This document shows positions 20,996 to 35,800 of a stretch of 64,000 nt of DNA, piece after piece. The DNA is from Montifringilla adamsi (taxonomy: Eukaryota; Chordata; Aves; Passeriformes; Passeridae): positions 813,383 to 877,382 of the forward strand of contig JAGGNK010008892.1 of assembly GCA_017590115.1 (NCBI GenBank), written 5' to 3'. The number at the start of each line of letters is the position of its first letter. Within the stretch, counting starts at the first letter, position 1. Under the pieces are notes generated by a model. That model saw only the letters and a program-made list of their open reading frames with translations, had not been told where the DNA came from and did no database searches. The position numbers and the translations under genes are program-made.

Positions 20996-23900
20996 CAACA
21001 AAAAAAACCAAACCAAAACCAACAATCAGTGTTCACTCTGCCTTGATTTTCTGCTGTTCCTTTCTTGGAAGAGAGGACACAGAAATCTCCTAAGCAAAGA
21101 GGTCCATTTCAGAAGCCCAAGGGCAAACCTAGAAATGTTTCAGAAGCTCATTTTTCATTTCATGGGAACCAGTGTCTCTGGGAAGATCATGCCCTCAGTC
21201 TGGCTAGTACAACTGGTAGGTCTAGTTAAAAGCTGATATAAAAAGCTGCAGCACAAAGGACACCATTTGTAGCTAAACTCAACAATGAACTTTATTGGTG
21301 CTGCTACCAAACCCATTAACAAAGCTCTACACTCTGCAGCATTGTTTCTGGGGCCGGGTTTTGTTAACCAGTTACTGACGTATGTGTATGGCCCAGGGTG
21401 CTGATTTAACAGGTGCATTCCTCTTGCCAGGAAAGGGTTCAGCTCAGTTACCAGTTTCAGCTAATTCAGTTTCAAATACCAGTCTTTCAAGTGTTTCCTG
21501 CTGTAAATAGGGTCTCAAAAGTTTATTGTGCAGTGGGATGGATATGTGCATGGCATACATGTCAGAAAAGGCTCTTCTTGAGCCGTGAGACCTGTGCAAG
21601 AGTTTGACAACTCTGACAACAGCTCCCATCATCTCTAAGTCTACAGGTCAGGCATCTCAAACCAGATCAGGTTCCATCAGCAGGACTACCCTGCAATAGT
21701 CCGTCTTCCACAGAGTCTGCTCTAAAAGCTGTGTATCTGGCTTGCTCAGTCCAGCACCAGTGGTACCTGTAATGTCAGACATAGCAAAGTTCCTGTATTT
21801 TATTCAAGAAATGGAAATGAGGGATAGAGAGTTACAACTATTTGCAGCACTGAATTACTTCTGGGACGAATGGGCATCTGTGTTTTTCTGCAACTGCATG
21901 TACCTCATTTGCTCAAACTTTGTAATTTTCTCTCTGCCAAATACATTTGTTTATATGAATTGCACAGTGTAAAATACAGGATGTTTTTCTTGCCAAGGAA
22001 GGTGAAACAATGGGTTCATCAAAATGTTTCACCTTTTCCTTATCCTAGGAAGAGCCAGCAATCCAGAAAAGAAATTGCAAAACTGGAAAGAGATCTCTCA
22101 CCCTTGCAGCTATGTGAAGAACAGAGCTGCTCCTAAATGAGCTGTCTCTTGCTGTAACCAGCTGATGTCCATGTCTTCCTCTGTTGTGTCCCAGCAGCAA
22201 CCTCTCTTCCCTTTGGTTATCCATTGGCAGGATTCCTTGGGTCCCATACTTCTAGGGGATGGATAGCACAGTTCCACTTGCAACCGAGGGTTTATTGCAA
22301 GGTTTCCCAGATTTAGCAAAAGATGAGCTCAGCCTTGCAGAACCTTTCTTCCTGGAGTTGATCAGCAGGAAGGAAAGAAAGTAGTTCAGCCTGAGGTTCA
22401 GTTGGGTTGAAGGACCAAGGGCTGGGAAGCAAAACCAAAGCCTCTTTGTATTGTAACATAAAAAATGCACCCAACAAATTTCTGAATGTCCAGAGGTATC
22501 TTATCTTTGAATAAGAACAGCACTTTCTATTCAAATAGAAATCCTGAAACATATGCTAAAACAAGTCCTTTCTAGCAGCTCTATTTTCTGTTTTCCCAGA
22601 CAGTAGTCATTATTAGCATTGTAGTACAGAAGAGTCTCCATGTAGCAGGATTATCTTCTAAATTACTTTGGATGATGGACATAATGAAGTTAAAAATTTC
22701 ACTCATCTTTGCCCTGTCATAAATGAAAGCACATATTATACTTACTCAAAAAATAGCTGACCATAGAATTAGGTTCAAGTTACATTTTCAATGTAGAAAT
22801 GTTTATGCTGAAAAAGCCTAGATACTTTCTTGAAAGTAGTTTAATCATGTAAAATAGTCCATTAATGGATTTTGACTACTATTCAGTTTTTAAAATAATG
22901 TCCCTTATAATTAGTTGTTCTATCATTCCTTTATGAGCCTTGCTTATTTTGAATTCCAGGGAAAGAAGACTGCTAAGCTGACATAATGAGATAATATCCT
23001 TCACTGGCATAAGTAAGGCTACGAGATGGACTGCTACCCACATTGGTAATTATACATGCTCCATTTCCACAACTGGAACTAGAATGAATGCTCTACAGCA
23101 TTTTACTCTCTCTGAATAACATTAACTGAAAAAAACCAAGTGAGTAACTTGTTTACGTATTAGTGTTGGAGGAAACAACCTGAGCTGGCTGTCCTTGAGT
23201 CTGCAGAGTCAAACTCATTCAGCAAGCACTTAGCACAGGACTAAGGAGGAAGTAATTTTACCACCTACATACAAAACTCGTGTGCCAGCTCTGCCATTCC
23301 ACTGAGGTGCCAGCTTCAGGTCCTGTATGGCCTGGGAAGGGACCAGACAGCAGAGAAAGCATCAAGGATTTGTCCAGTTGTGAGATGCAAGCTTCACAGG
23401 TGAAGAAAAGTGACACTTTCATCCCATTTTGTTTGTGTGAGCTCAAAACGCTTTGTGAATATCAGAAGTTTCAGGGTGAGAGCCTATTATGGCATGTTAC
23501 AAGATGCAAAGATGTAGCCCATGGTCATATGGGCAATAGATGGTCCAGCTCATCTTTTAGAAATCTTTTCTGACCAATGAAGGGATACAAATCCACACCT
23601 TGCCTATCTGGCCACACTGCCCTCCCTGGTAGCACAGTTTGCTGTTGATACTGAGAGGCAGAACTTCTGGTTAAAAGTACATGTACAGTCAGAGCAGTTC
23701 TGTGCTGCAGACAAATGAAGCCCTCAGTGGTCCCTGTGCCTGCCCTGGCTACAAAGCAGCCAAAAACATTTTGAGAGGAAAGCCACCATGGTAGCCCAGC
23801 AGTTCCACAGTCCCTCCTTGTGTGACTGCAAGCAGGGCTGCCCGTGGCGCCTCAGGACCATGCACACTGCCATCATCTGCAGGCAGGCAGGGGTCCACCC

Positions 23901-26106
23901 TGCCATTTGGCCGCCTGTGGCCCTGGACTCTGCTGGAAGGAGAAATAAAGATGCATTTAAAATCAGTGGGAAGAGTCTCTGGTACTTACAGCATTTAAAG
24001 CTTGCACTGCAAAACCTATCAAAGAGTGTTTGCTTTTCATTATAGAATTTTGGTGCTTTTGCAGTGAAAATACTTGGTCCTGAATACAGCCTGGAAACAT
24101 CAAATGGAAATACATATTACATGAAGCAGGGGTTTCCAAACAGATCTTCCTTTGGGTACTGCTTGCTGCAGCAGCCCTTGCTGACGGCAGGGATGGCAGC
24201 TGAGGCTCCTGGCATTAGCTGTGGCCAGGGTTCCTGACAGCAATTTGTGGCTGCCAGCACTAACTTTGTACCAAACCTATGCCTCATTCCACCTCCTGCT
24301 CCTCCACCACGCATCAACACTCTCCCAGCACCAGGATGACAATCAGCTTCCTAATCTTTCTCCAGCCACAGTGCATTTCTTCCTCTTCCTCCTACGTCCC
24401 TTTCACAGCTGACCAGTGCCAGCAGTGTGCTGGCAAGAGCTGCCTTTGGTGGCAGAGGCTGTGTGACAGCTTGCAAACAGGTACCAGCCTCACAGCTGAG
24501 CACCTTTCCTATGTGACAGAGCCCTGTGAGTACCAGCGGTATTACACAGGCTGCAGAATCGTCATGCCCAGGAAAATTATGGATTAAAGCAGCCAACCAC
24601 ATCAGAAAAAAAGAAAAAAGGTGTCTGAAATGTTTGTAAATCTGCAAAATTTTGGTTTCTGTAGAAACTTTTCAATGGATTTTGGATGCTCAGCTCTCCA
24701 TGGCCTGTTCCTTGCAAGGCACAATATTTTACTGAATGTGCAGCCCCTTCAATTGCTGGTCTTCTCTAAATTTTCCTTTTCTGACTAAGTCATTATGTAT
24801 TCTGCATGTATCAAAAATGGCTAGAAATACAGGACTTTGCCTTTCTCTCAATTTGCATGTCATTCCTTTACAAAGCTTGAAAATATTTTTCCTCTGGTAT
24901 TTATTCATTTTGCTGCGCTGTATGTCCAATTAGACTGTTCTGCTGCATTCAGAAATGAGAACAGTTCTACCTCCCTCACATCCAGCTCCATTTCTCTTCA
25001 GTTTCATTTCCCTCAGGGTCACTGTTAGGTGATGATATGCAGTAATGTCCCCAGTGAGGTGCTGTTTCCATTAGCTTTCCCCTTCAGAAGTGGTCAGAGG
25101 TCTGAATTCTTATATGATTTGTTTTCTTGGCTACTTAGAAGATAAGATTCAGTTCTGATCCCTCTTCTAAATGGACATGCTTCATTTTCTGTATTTCTTC
25201 CTTTCCTAATAAGGCAGCGTCTTTTACCTCTGATTTTAAAATAGGAAGTATGTTTTTCTGCATGTTTTTAAATCATCATTCAATACTATTTATATAAAAT
25301 GGCTATAAAAGAAGGAAGAAATCACATGGCAGAACAAAACATGCTCATCTATACACACATACTAAGAAGATCATGTAAAATGCTCTCAAACACATCTACA
25401 TGAAATGCATTGAGAAAGCAAAAAATACCTCTTCCTGTGGAGCACAAAGTGTCTTCTCTGGATGAACAAACTTGTGAGCTCCATAATAAATGATGCAGTC
25501 TGTTCAATAGGTGTAAACTTTGCTGAATCAAACATGATCCAACATCCAATGTGCTTCAGGGGAAGAAGAAGGATGACAAGTCAAACATAGCATTTTTCCA
25601 TTCTTCCCTCAATAAAGGGTCATTTGAAAGTTCATCTTCTGAAATGGCAATGTTTTTCTCATCATGAAATTGTGACATGTGTAATGCCCTGTTGCACTTT
25701 ACATGGCAAGGGTGGCTATCTCCCTAAAGTTAGTATTACTTGTGTAATTACTTAGTATTACATTACATTTCATAGCATTTGAGGGCCACGGTAGGGCTTT
25801 GTGGGAGAAGCTGGAGACAAATGGCTCTGTGCTTCACTATCATGGACCTTGAATAAACTGTTACAAAAGTAGGTTTGGAGACAAATTATCTTACCAAGCA
25901 TCTCAGGGAATCTGTGGCCCGGAAATATGGAGAAGAAGGTTTGGACATGCAGTGACTGTTACTGAAAAATCAGAATTATTTTCCATATAGTCAAACCTAC
26001 AAATAAGCATCATATCTGGGGAGAATTTCAATCAACAGCTGGATTTCTTTCATCTGGTTTTGTTGATCTTTCTATGTTTTCATTGTAAATTTTATTTCCT
26101 ACATTA
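20996..26106. other. Ordinary intergenic DNA
   Basis: Unique AT-rich sequence with many short frames (under 135 codons), none resembling a protein family. No recognisable recent transposon is present; ancient decayed repeats cannot be excluded by eye. Confidence 0.5.
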
Positions 26107-27200
26107 TGTGGTGAGCTGACTGTGGCTGGATGTCAAGTACCCACCAAAGCTGCTCCATCACACTCCTCATTTAGACGCGGGTGAGAAAAAATACCATGAA
26201 AGGCTCTTGGGTCGAGATAAGGGCAGGGAGGGATCACTCAACAATTACTTTCATGGGTGAAACAGACTCACCTTGGGGAAATTAACTGAATTTCTTACCA
26301 AGCAAATCAGAATAGAGTAATGGGAAGTAAAATCTAATCTTAAAGAAACCACCTTAACCCTACCTCTCCATCTGTTACAGGCTTACAGGCTTTGCTCCCA
26401 AGCTCTCTGTCTTCTCCCCTTCAGAAGTGCAGAGGGATGGGAATGGGGTTACAGTCAGCTCATCACTGCTGCTGCTTCCTTCTCAGGGGAAGGACTCTTC
26501 ACACCCTTCCCCTGCTCCAGAATGGGGTCTATCCCTCAGGAGACAGTCCTCCATGAACTTCTCCCAGGTGAGTCCTTCCCACAGGCTGCAGTTCTTTATG
26601 AACTGCTCCAGTGTGGATACTCCACTGGGTCACAAGTCCTTCCAGAAAACCTGCTCCATCGTGGGCTCCTCTCTCCACAGGTTCTGCCAGGATCCTGCTG
26701 CAATGTGGACTTCCCACTGGGTCACAGCCCCCTTTGGGCACCCACCTGCTCTGGTGTGGAGCTGCTCCAGGGGCTGCAGGTGGATGTCTGTTCCATCATG
26801 AACCCTTTGGGTTGCAGGGACACATCCTGTCTCGCCATGGTCTGCACCAGAGCTCCAGGGAATCTTGGCTCCAGCAGCTGGAGCACCTCCTGCCTCTCCT
26901 TCTTCACTGACCTTGGTGTCTGCAGAGTTGTTGCTTTCACATACTCTCAATCCTCTGTTCTCTGGTTGCAATTTGCCTCTGCCTTTCCTTAACTTTCTTT
27001 CCTTCTTTCTTAACCATGACGTTCCAAAGGTGCTACCACTGTCACTGATGGGCTTGACCTTGGACAGTGGTGGGTCTCCCTTGGAGCTGGTTGGCACTGG
27101 CTCTGCTGAACATAGCTGGAGCTTTTAACAACTTCTCACAGGAGCTCCCTCTGTAGCCTCCCCACACTCCCTGCTACCAAAACCTTACCATGCAAACCCA
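26107..27200 (-). mobile_element. Endogenous retrovirus LTR (avian), about 1.09 kb, solo
   Basis: The segment begins TGTGGTGAGCTGAC, ends AAACCCA (TG...CA), and resembles throughout a long LTR common in bird genomes. Landmarks are a CACCAAAGCTGCTCCATCAC start region, a GGGTCGAGATAAGG block, a GACCTTGGTGTCTGCAG block and CTACCAAAACCTTACCA near the end. The 5' two-thirds contains diverged tandem modules with CTGCTCC and GGGCTGCAG cores. Minus orientation is probable because the usual poly(A) signal region of this element lies antisense near 26280. No retroviral coding sequence flanks it, so it is a solo LTR. The family name is not assigned, and no clear target-site duplication is visible. Confidence 0.75.
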
Positions 27201-29774
27201 CTAAAAGTTACCTACATTTAACTAAATAAAGACCCATCAATAGATATTACACTATAATTAAAGAGGGCAGGTTTAAAGCTGGATTAAACCATATAATTTT
27301 CAGTAGATTTTTTCTGAATTTTCATGTTTTTCTCTTGAGCAAATCTCATTTAAACTCCTTTGGGGTGTTGATTGCCACACTTTTTTCTGCCCTCCGATGC
27401 CTTGGGTAGATATTGTTGTATTGTTGATTAAAATCTGATGTCATAAAAAATTAAGTTTTCTCTCCCAAAAATCTTCTTTTCTCTGTTTCAGTATAGAAGT
27501 GAAGAGAGTCTCAGCTGTTAAGGTTTTCTTCAGAGGCAGAAATTTCACCACAACTTTGTGGTTTAGATAAATGATCTGAATGAAGGAGAAGTGTAAAATT
27601 CTTCTGTGGGAGAGAAATTTCAGTTGCAATCCTCTCAAATAAAAAAAACAAAAACAAAAACAAAAAACCAAAAACAAACAAACAAAAAAAAAACCAAAAA
27701 AGAAACGCCAAAAAACAATTGATGTCAATTCTTAAAAAAATTTTGAATAGGTAAAACCTATGTGAAAATCTAATAGTCTGCTTCCATCTGGGGAGCAGAA
27801 AGTTGTGGAAAAAAAATCTGAAACTGTACACCTGAACATCAAATATTTGACAGAACTCTGTTCTACAGTCTAAGTAGTTGACACAAATGTTCTCCTGTTG
27901 TATGAATAACTGATTCTCATGTACATCATTTATTAGGGTGAGAATGGGAAGTAAGTCGTGTTGTCACCACAGCAGGACTTGCTGGGTCTTATGTAGCATC
28001 AGGAATGTTATGACTGCTTTCCAGGCACTGAAAGGTGTCTGACTCTGCCTTTGCCAATCAAGGTCCACATTTGTTACTTGCCAGAGAACGGTTTCATTCT
28101 TAGCTAGGAGGGAGGTTTGTATCCAAAGTCCAGCATGGCTTAGATTCTTACATTAGAAGACAGAGAGGTGGAAATCAATATAGCTGGGAGACAGCTTGAA
28201 CCAAATTTTAGGCAGTAGCTATAGGTACTGCATTCTACCCATCTCTGTTTATAGACATCCTTATAATACAGAAAAACTGCAGAGCTCTTTTGAGCAGTAC
28301 AGAGTCTGATCGAGCCGTGCTGTGTCATTGCATTAGAAAGCCTTCAGATAATCATTACCCTGAGCTGACTGCATGTGCATCACTGCTGAGGCAAGACTGA
28401 GGCACTGCCACAGGCGGGAATCCTGCTCCTCCTAGCTGGGCAACAGTCCTTGTTTTCCAGAGGGGTGTTCCTGAGTCTTGTGAAGCCATCTCAGATACAA
28501 CACCAGAGACTGTCATGGCACCCCAGAACTCAGCATAGAAAATCTAGAAGAAACATAATGTGGATCTTGGGACTTTTAAAACATATAAATCTCTCTCTAC
28601 TGGTTAAAAATAATTGAATAAAAGGTGGTAGTTTTTTCTTTTTAGCCATTGTTCCCTCCATGCATACCTGTTTCCTTTAGTGTTTTTGACAGTATTGTTG
28701 ACTTTTACTTTAGAAGATGCTCTTCCAAAATGCTTGGTCCTCAACAGGGGATCAGAATGCCTTTAGTTTTTAGTCTCTTATTGAAAAACCAAAATCCACT
28801 GTCTCCATATGAGATGCATGTTAGCCTTTTATTTGGTGAACCAGACCACTCCGTACAGTCAGTTTTAAACAGAGAAATGTGGAGTACTGTGGATAAGACA
28901 AGACAGACACAGTACAAACCATCATAAAATGTATGCAAGCTTGAATTTACTATTACAGTATAAAATTAATCTATTTCTTGTTTTCAAGATAACAGTTCCA
29001 GAGATGCATAAGTACATGTCTTGTTGTCTTTTTTCCACAGGAAATATTTTCCATCAACTTTTATGATTAGCATTATTTTTTGTATACTATAATGTCTCTC
29101 TTTGGATTAGTTATCTGAGTAGATAACTAAAAGGACTTTCAAACCTTCCATTCTTTATATGCATACATAACTTCTACTGATCTCATAGGTTTGAGAATAG
29201 GTAGAGACCTGGAAGTGACCAAAGGGTGACCTGGTAGCGAAATAGTCATTCTTTTAAATGCCACTCACTGAATCAAATTTCTTCTGTCTCTGATTGTCTC
29301 TTCCTTCATCTGTTTCTTTCTGTTCCTAAGCCTCGCCCTTCCTTTGTCATCTGCATGCATGGGTGTTCTCTCTCTCTTTTTATTTTTTTTTCAGAGAGAG
29401 CTGAGGAGACCAAGTAATAGTCCAGGAGAAGACAATTTTATGACTATGAAGGACACATATTTGTCAAGTATATTTCTATTCCAAATCCAGTTGCATGTCC
29501 ACTTGTAAGAAATCTGCAGAACTGATGAACTGGGGAGAAAAGGAATCAAGGAGAAAGTGGCATATATGAGTGAAGGCTGTTTTAGAGGCACAGATTTGTT
29601 TTGGCTACTCAATGAATGCATGAGTTGCTCAAAGAGTCTCTAAATGGTCTGGAAAGTAGAAAGCATGGAGATTTCTCTCCAGCCATTTGTGCAGGGGGAA
29701 GGGCATCCTAGGAGGTCTCTGTGCTGACACAGGCTGGAGAGAGACAATGGAGCATTGCAACATGTGTGTCTCTG
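27201..29774. other. Intergenic, with A/C-rich tract at 27640-27709
   Basis: Unique AT-rich DNA, with a low-complexity AAAAAC/AAAC tract at 27640-27709. No coding signal is seen. Confidence 0.5.
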
Positions 29775-29822
29775 GCATCCCCCATGTATCCCCCATGTAT
29801 CCCCCAGGGTATCCCCCATGGG
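29775..29822. repeat. Short minisatellite, ATCCCCCATGT unit, about four copies
   Basis: Four copies of an ATCCCCCA core occur in direct orientation at 10-12 bp spacing, one with an inserted GGG. It creates a Gly/Tyr-rich minus-strand frame that is not a gene. Confidence 0.85.
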
Positions 29823-32800
29823 TACATCTGATGTACAGCTTTTGCATTGACTCCAGGTGAGGTAGCTGCTATTTGTGTCCATTCACCTAAACTCCAACCC
29901 AGCTCTCCTCAGACAGCCTGGAAAGCTGGTCATAAACAGCTCATTGTCCCTGTCACACTGCCCAGGAGGCACGGGATGAGGTCAGGAGATGGCATGGCTG
30001 ACTCTCAGCCAGCACTCTGATGAAATGCAACTTTTAGCAGACAGAGGCTTCCACAGAGACTTAGGGGACAATACTCCTTTTGGTTGCTGTTTGTCAAGAC
30101 AAGATTTTCATGGTCCACTGGGGGAAAATGTGCCTTTTCCATTGTCTAAGACGACTCAGTGCAGCTGAAGCTTTCCCTGAGTGTTTGAATAAAAAAAAAT
30201 AAATCTCCAGTATCCACCTACATGATAAAGTCCCTGTCAAAGTGATTGTATGAGAGAGGAAGATGGAAGATTCTTATGTTTAAATAACCTATATTCATGT
30301 TTCTTTCAAGGTTAGTTCCTAAAGGGTAGGTGCCTGCAATATAACTGTATTGACTTCAGTAGTTACTCCAGGAATGCTTGAGAAAAAGTAAAAAGTCAGG
30401 GACAAGCTATTTTTAACAAAGCAAAGCCTATTGTTATGATTCTTTAGAGCTTTCTGACACAATATGTGATCTGTCAGGCAATGTTAATTTTTAGAAAGTA
30501 ATGGTTTGTTGTTTGCAATCTCCTGCTAGCTGGGAACTTTGATATTTTGTGGGATTTCCCCTTCTCATCACCTAGTTTTGCAACTCTTCTCTTCACTAGC
30601 CCAGACTAGGAAACTCTCCTGAACAACTGCTTCTGGTAGCTCTGATGGTCTCCTGTGACTACCTAATTTATCTGTGTACTTATAGATGAATCATGAATAA
30701 GAGAAAACAAATCTGAATGCTATAATTTCCACTTGCACAAATATGTAATTTTAATGAGCAAGAAATTTGCTAGAAAATACAGTGTCAGTTTGCATTATAT
30801 TATCTCTGTGTAAATTGCACAAAACAGCAGAACTAGGTGGACAACAAAACTGGGTTGTCTTCTTTTTAATTCAAATATAGGACTAAGATTCCTGCGGGAA
30901 TCTAAATGAGATTACTACTCCTAAAGGCTAGTGCCTTCACCCCATTGTGCCTGTTAGAGAGCAGCTCACTTTTTCCTTGGGCACTTCTCAGACTGTTGCT
31001 CTATTGAAGATGAGATGCAGGCTGGAGCAGGGGCAGTCAGAGCCCAGCACAGCAGACCCTCCATCGGACAGCACAAGCATGGTCACCCAAATGTCTGGTT
31101 CTGTTGTGTGGCTTACACTCAGTAGCATAACTTCAACAGTGGAGGATTGATTACTCTTTCTCTTATGCTTTATCTTGTCTTGGATGGGTTTGTCATTGCT
31201 TTCCCTGAGGTTTTTCTCCCTCCTCTAATTTTACTTTTTTTTTTTTTTTTTTTTTCCTACTGCAAGTACCTGCTTTTATTCACACATCTTGCTATTCCAT
31301 CAGTTTTAGCCCTGCGTGGTCCATCTCTCACGTTTGTGCTGCAGATGCCCTCGTTTGCCCTAGTTTACCTACACTGTGTGGAGCTGACTCACCGTACAAA
31401 GACTTGCTTCCCTGTATATGAAATGTAGTTTGTGTAGTTGTCTCTGAGTAAAAATCTACACACTGATATTGCTGATTAGGTATGTTGAATCTGGTCCTTT
31501 TGGCCAACACCAGCATCCTCACACAATGACTGCCACACGGCACAGCAATTTTGACATTCTACTTCTCACAGTGGAACTGCCCAGGGAGTTAAGTGCTAGC
31601 CCCTTGGTCATTTCTTCTTGCTCATCACTTTTTCATTTTCTCTTTCTTTTTCCATATAGTAGAAATGTAGCTTTTAAAACTACATCCATGAGCACAGTGT
31701 GCTGCTGTGAAAAATTCATATCCCATCTCCCTGCCCTTTTTTTTGCCCATTCTTTGAAATGAAGTCACAAACTTAAAAAATAAGATTCCTTTCCTGAGTT
31801 TGTACCTAATTAGGATGGTTTTTCTAGCTTAAATGGCTCTCCTGCTGTTCATAGAACCAGTAAGAAGACACAGTATTTCATTAGTCATAGCATAAGAAGT
31901 ATTTGCTGGACAACAAGTTTCAGTGAGTATTGTTATTGTATGATCAATATGCATCATCAGTAGAGGGCAATTGAAGAGCCTTTAGTAGCCTTGTTCTGGG
32001 CTTTCCTCAGTTCCTTCCGCCTTCCATTTTTTCATAGATCGGTCTTGTAGTTTTATTTTTATCTCCCAAGACTCCTTTAATCCTTTCATATGATACATTT
32101 GTATAACATGATATCCCCAGCAAAGGATGGAAACATGTCCCAGGGAAGAATCCTCTGCAAATGCTTCCAGTGTTTCCAATATTTTTCTCTAATCACACTA
32201 CAGATATTAAATAAAATCAGACCTATCTTCAGTCTCTAGATACCTTTCCCAGCTTGTCAAATTAGTGTTTATCTTTTCAGTCCAACAGCTAATTTATAAC
32301 TCATGTGTTAGTGCTCTTGAAAAAAATTAGTGCATGAAGCAAAATTCTAGGCCTTTTGAAAGGAAGGATGATTATTTGCTTTAAAGAAAACTGACTTCTG
32401 TCCCTCATGCTCCTTCTCCTGCAGACTTCACTTGCTCATGTTCTCACACTTACATGCTTACAAGAAACACAGTGCATATGTCACCAGGATGGGTTGTGTG
32501 TGACAGGGAAGAGGGGAAAAGCTCTTGAGTCCTTCCTATACATTGTCTTCCTCTTCGTGGGTGAAAACAGGCAGCAATTTTAATAGACTTTATACCTTAT
32601 AGGAGTCCAACTTATTGTGATATGTTCCCTAGATGCCAAACCTTGCTTATTTCGCCTTTCGTACGTCTAAAGTTGATATATGTTGTTCTGGGTGTCTTTA
32701 AGGCTCAGGCCCAGCTTCACACTGAGCTATTAGCAAAAGGGAGAACCCATGTCATGTGCCATAATTTTTTTACCCTGCTCTCCTGCCAGCAGAGGTCTGT

Positions 32801-35800
32801 GCTCTGGCCTTACTGAAGCACAGGCATTGAAGTCTACAGGTAAAAATCCCATTCCTCAAGGTTTACCAGTTTGTCTGCAGCTGATAATGTCCTTGGTTAT
32901 CAATGCAAGGAATGCTTTCTTATTGGTCTGTAAGAATGGCTACTCAGGAGGAATTTTCAAAGTTGCCTCAAGTAGTAATTCAAAGAATTTCCATTGATTT
33001 GCCCATTGTGGACTTCTTTATAGGTTTTGGGTTATGTGTAATCCACTTCCTTTAACAGAGCTGGTCAACAGACGCTAAATATGATTTGCTTCTAAAAAAT
33101 TCAGTCTCAATAACCAGTCATCTCAGACCCCAAGTTAATGTGTCACATTATCAAACCACTCACACAGAAAAGGTCCTATCCTGTACAGTTTGACTTTGGT
33201 AGAGTAACTGAAGCATACTTTAAACATGGGACAAATAAGTTCTGTATCTTGATGGTTTGAGAATTGCAGTCTGTTGAGCTGAATCAATTACAAATGAAGG
33301 GTCATTCAAAGACAGCAAAACATTTAAACTGTAATTTCTCATTTTGCAACAATGAGTCAAACAGCACTGCAAAATCTCATCTTCTGCACGTTTTTGTTCA
33401 ATGTCTATGGTTTTTAGCACTGGTGGTGTTAGCTATGAACACACAAACCCAATACCCATGTTACATATTTATTCTATTTCAAGGTCAAGATTTCCTGAGA
33501 GGATAGAGATATACAAATAACTTACATTTGATATGGCTGGGTATTCAAGCAGCAGTGCTATTGTGAGTGATAACAAAAGACAAAATGTAAGTCTGATGCT
33601 TAAGGCCAGAACATGTTGTTTTTCAAATCTTTTGTATTAATATGAAGGAAGAGAAATTTTATTTTCCTCAAAAAAAAGAATCTTTATTTCTCTGTATGTT
33701 TAGTTCATGATATCGGCTTTACAAAGTGGTTCAAATAGGCTTTGCAATAAAAGAAAACACACTCTAATGTTCCTACAGTGTTAAATACTATTTCTTGATA
33801 CACATCAGTATCCAGAGGTCGTTGCTTTCTTGTCAGAGAAAAACCTGAAGCACTGGTTTTTGTGTTTAATTATACAATCCTTACATTTCAGTAAATAAAT
33901 CCTGACCTCACTTATGGATCTTTCTGTAAAAATGGCTGTTTGGGTTACTGTTGCCATTTTTTGTCATTCTGTGTGTGTGCATGTATTGTCATCTCTAGTT
34001 TGGATTGCATAACTCAAAATCTGGTAATGAACATCAGCGTGCATATATACATCTAATTTCTTTGTCTTCTACTAAGTTTAGAATTTCATCTTTTCTTTCA
34101 AGCTAAGATAATCCATTTGAGAAATTCATTGTCTTATATAATTTTTTTTGGTTCTACCACATTATCATCAGCTTTTATGTGAAATCATTAAATAAGAATA
34201 CGAGTTTTAGAGGATTTTTCCCGTAATTTCCTCCATTTAGGGCTGCATTATGCCTGAACTAAAGCCCTTTGTAGGAGAGGGGATCACAACACATTCATGG
34301 AGCTGCAGTGCTCATGAAGCTGTGCTGGATGACATTGTCCTGGCCTCATATTGTTCCCAAGTGTGCTGGGAAAAGCAGTCATAAGTGGAATTTTATTCAG
34401 GTTCATGTTCAAAATGTGGCACAGGGCACTGGAAACAAAGGCTCCCAAAACCTTGTAGCTCAATTCCTACCATGTTCAGTGAGGAAGGATAAAAAAAGAG
34501 ACAATTTTTCTCTTAATATTTTCTCTTTTCCTTCACCTGTGTTTCCAAGAAATGCAGTTTTTAAAATTCAAAGTAAAGCATTGGGCCAGATATTCCATGC
34601 AGTATTTGGTAGCTTATATTGGTGCCTAGCTGCCTACAGGTTAAAACCATGACATTGGTGAGATCACTTCAATGACTCCCAAAAAATGGATCTAAACAAA
34701 GATACTGACTAAAGACATAAACACAAGCATCTTACACAGCATAATGCTTAATTTAGTGTCAAAGATTCAGCACTGAAAGGGTCTTGACTTTGGTCACTTG
34801 GTGGTCTCATATCATATCCATTGATCTTCAGTGGTGCCTTGCTTTTGCCATTCCTACAGACAAAAAATACAGGAATGAAAAAAATTACCTCCAGAGCTCT
34901 CCAAAAAGGAAAAAGACCTAATCCCCTTACCTCATTTTCCTCCAGTCAGGAACTCCAGCTCCAATAGACCTATTCTCTTATTTCAACAAGCTGCCAATAA
35001 AGAGCAGATCTGCAGTGGAAGCATTAACATCTATTCCCAGAACTGACAAAGGAGACTTGCTGCTTTTGCAACTTTTCAACAGGTGATGTGTGTCCTTGGC
35101 ATTTGTCAGTCCCTGGCAAATCTTTCCCTTTGCTATTAGCATGAACCACTGTTGACATGGCCACACCCTTTCTTCCATCCACCATCTGCCTCCAGGTCTA
35201 GGAATTTTGCATGGGGAGTAATGAAGGAAATTTGAAAGAGGTGGAAAAAATACAAAATGTTACTTGGAGAATAATCCCTGGCTCATGCATGAACTAATCC
35301 CAAATCATACTTATATAATGAGTTTTAGCAGGGAATCAGAATGGGTTCAAGGTTATCATCTCTGAAAAACTGAACTGTATTTACCAGTAGTATACCCGTA
35401 CTGCAATTCTTGCTAACTTATATATTCAAAGAAAGAAACGACTACTGCCAGCTCTCTCAGACAGAGAATAGGTATTCAAGCATAGAAGTGTTCCCAGGGT
35501 GAAAACTCAGGGTCTTCTGGAGAGATCAATACCAACAACCTATGAGTTTCAAGATCCTTTCCTTCTCCTTGGGAGAAATTCAAGAAAAACTAGCCAGAAA
35601 ATCAGATTTTTTTTCTTCATTTTTGAAAATGTTCATTCCTGAAAACCAGCACTTTTCATAAAGCTATCTTGTCTCCAGCCAGCTTTTGGCAGAAGCATTT
35701 CTCAGCCCTCTGCTCCCCCAAGAGCAGATATTATTAAAGAGACACGATGCTTGAAACCAACTGCTTTATTGTCTCTTTTTTTTTGCACAAAAGGGAGCCT

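Noticed and set aside
26427..27128. Group of 90-156 codon frames on both strands
   Set aside because: They fall inside the LTR at 26107-27200 and derive from its tandem modules; none is a retroviral protein.
29640..29882. Gly/Tyr-rich minus-strand frame
   Set aside because: It is produced by the ATCCCCCA minisatellite.
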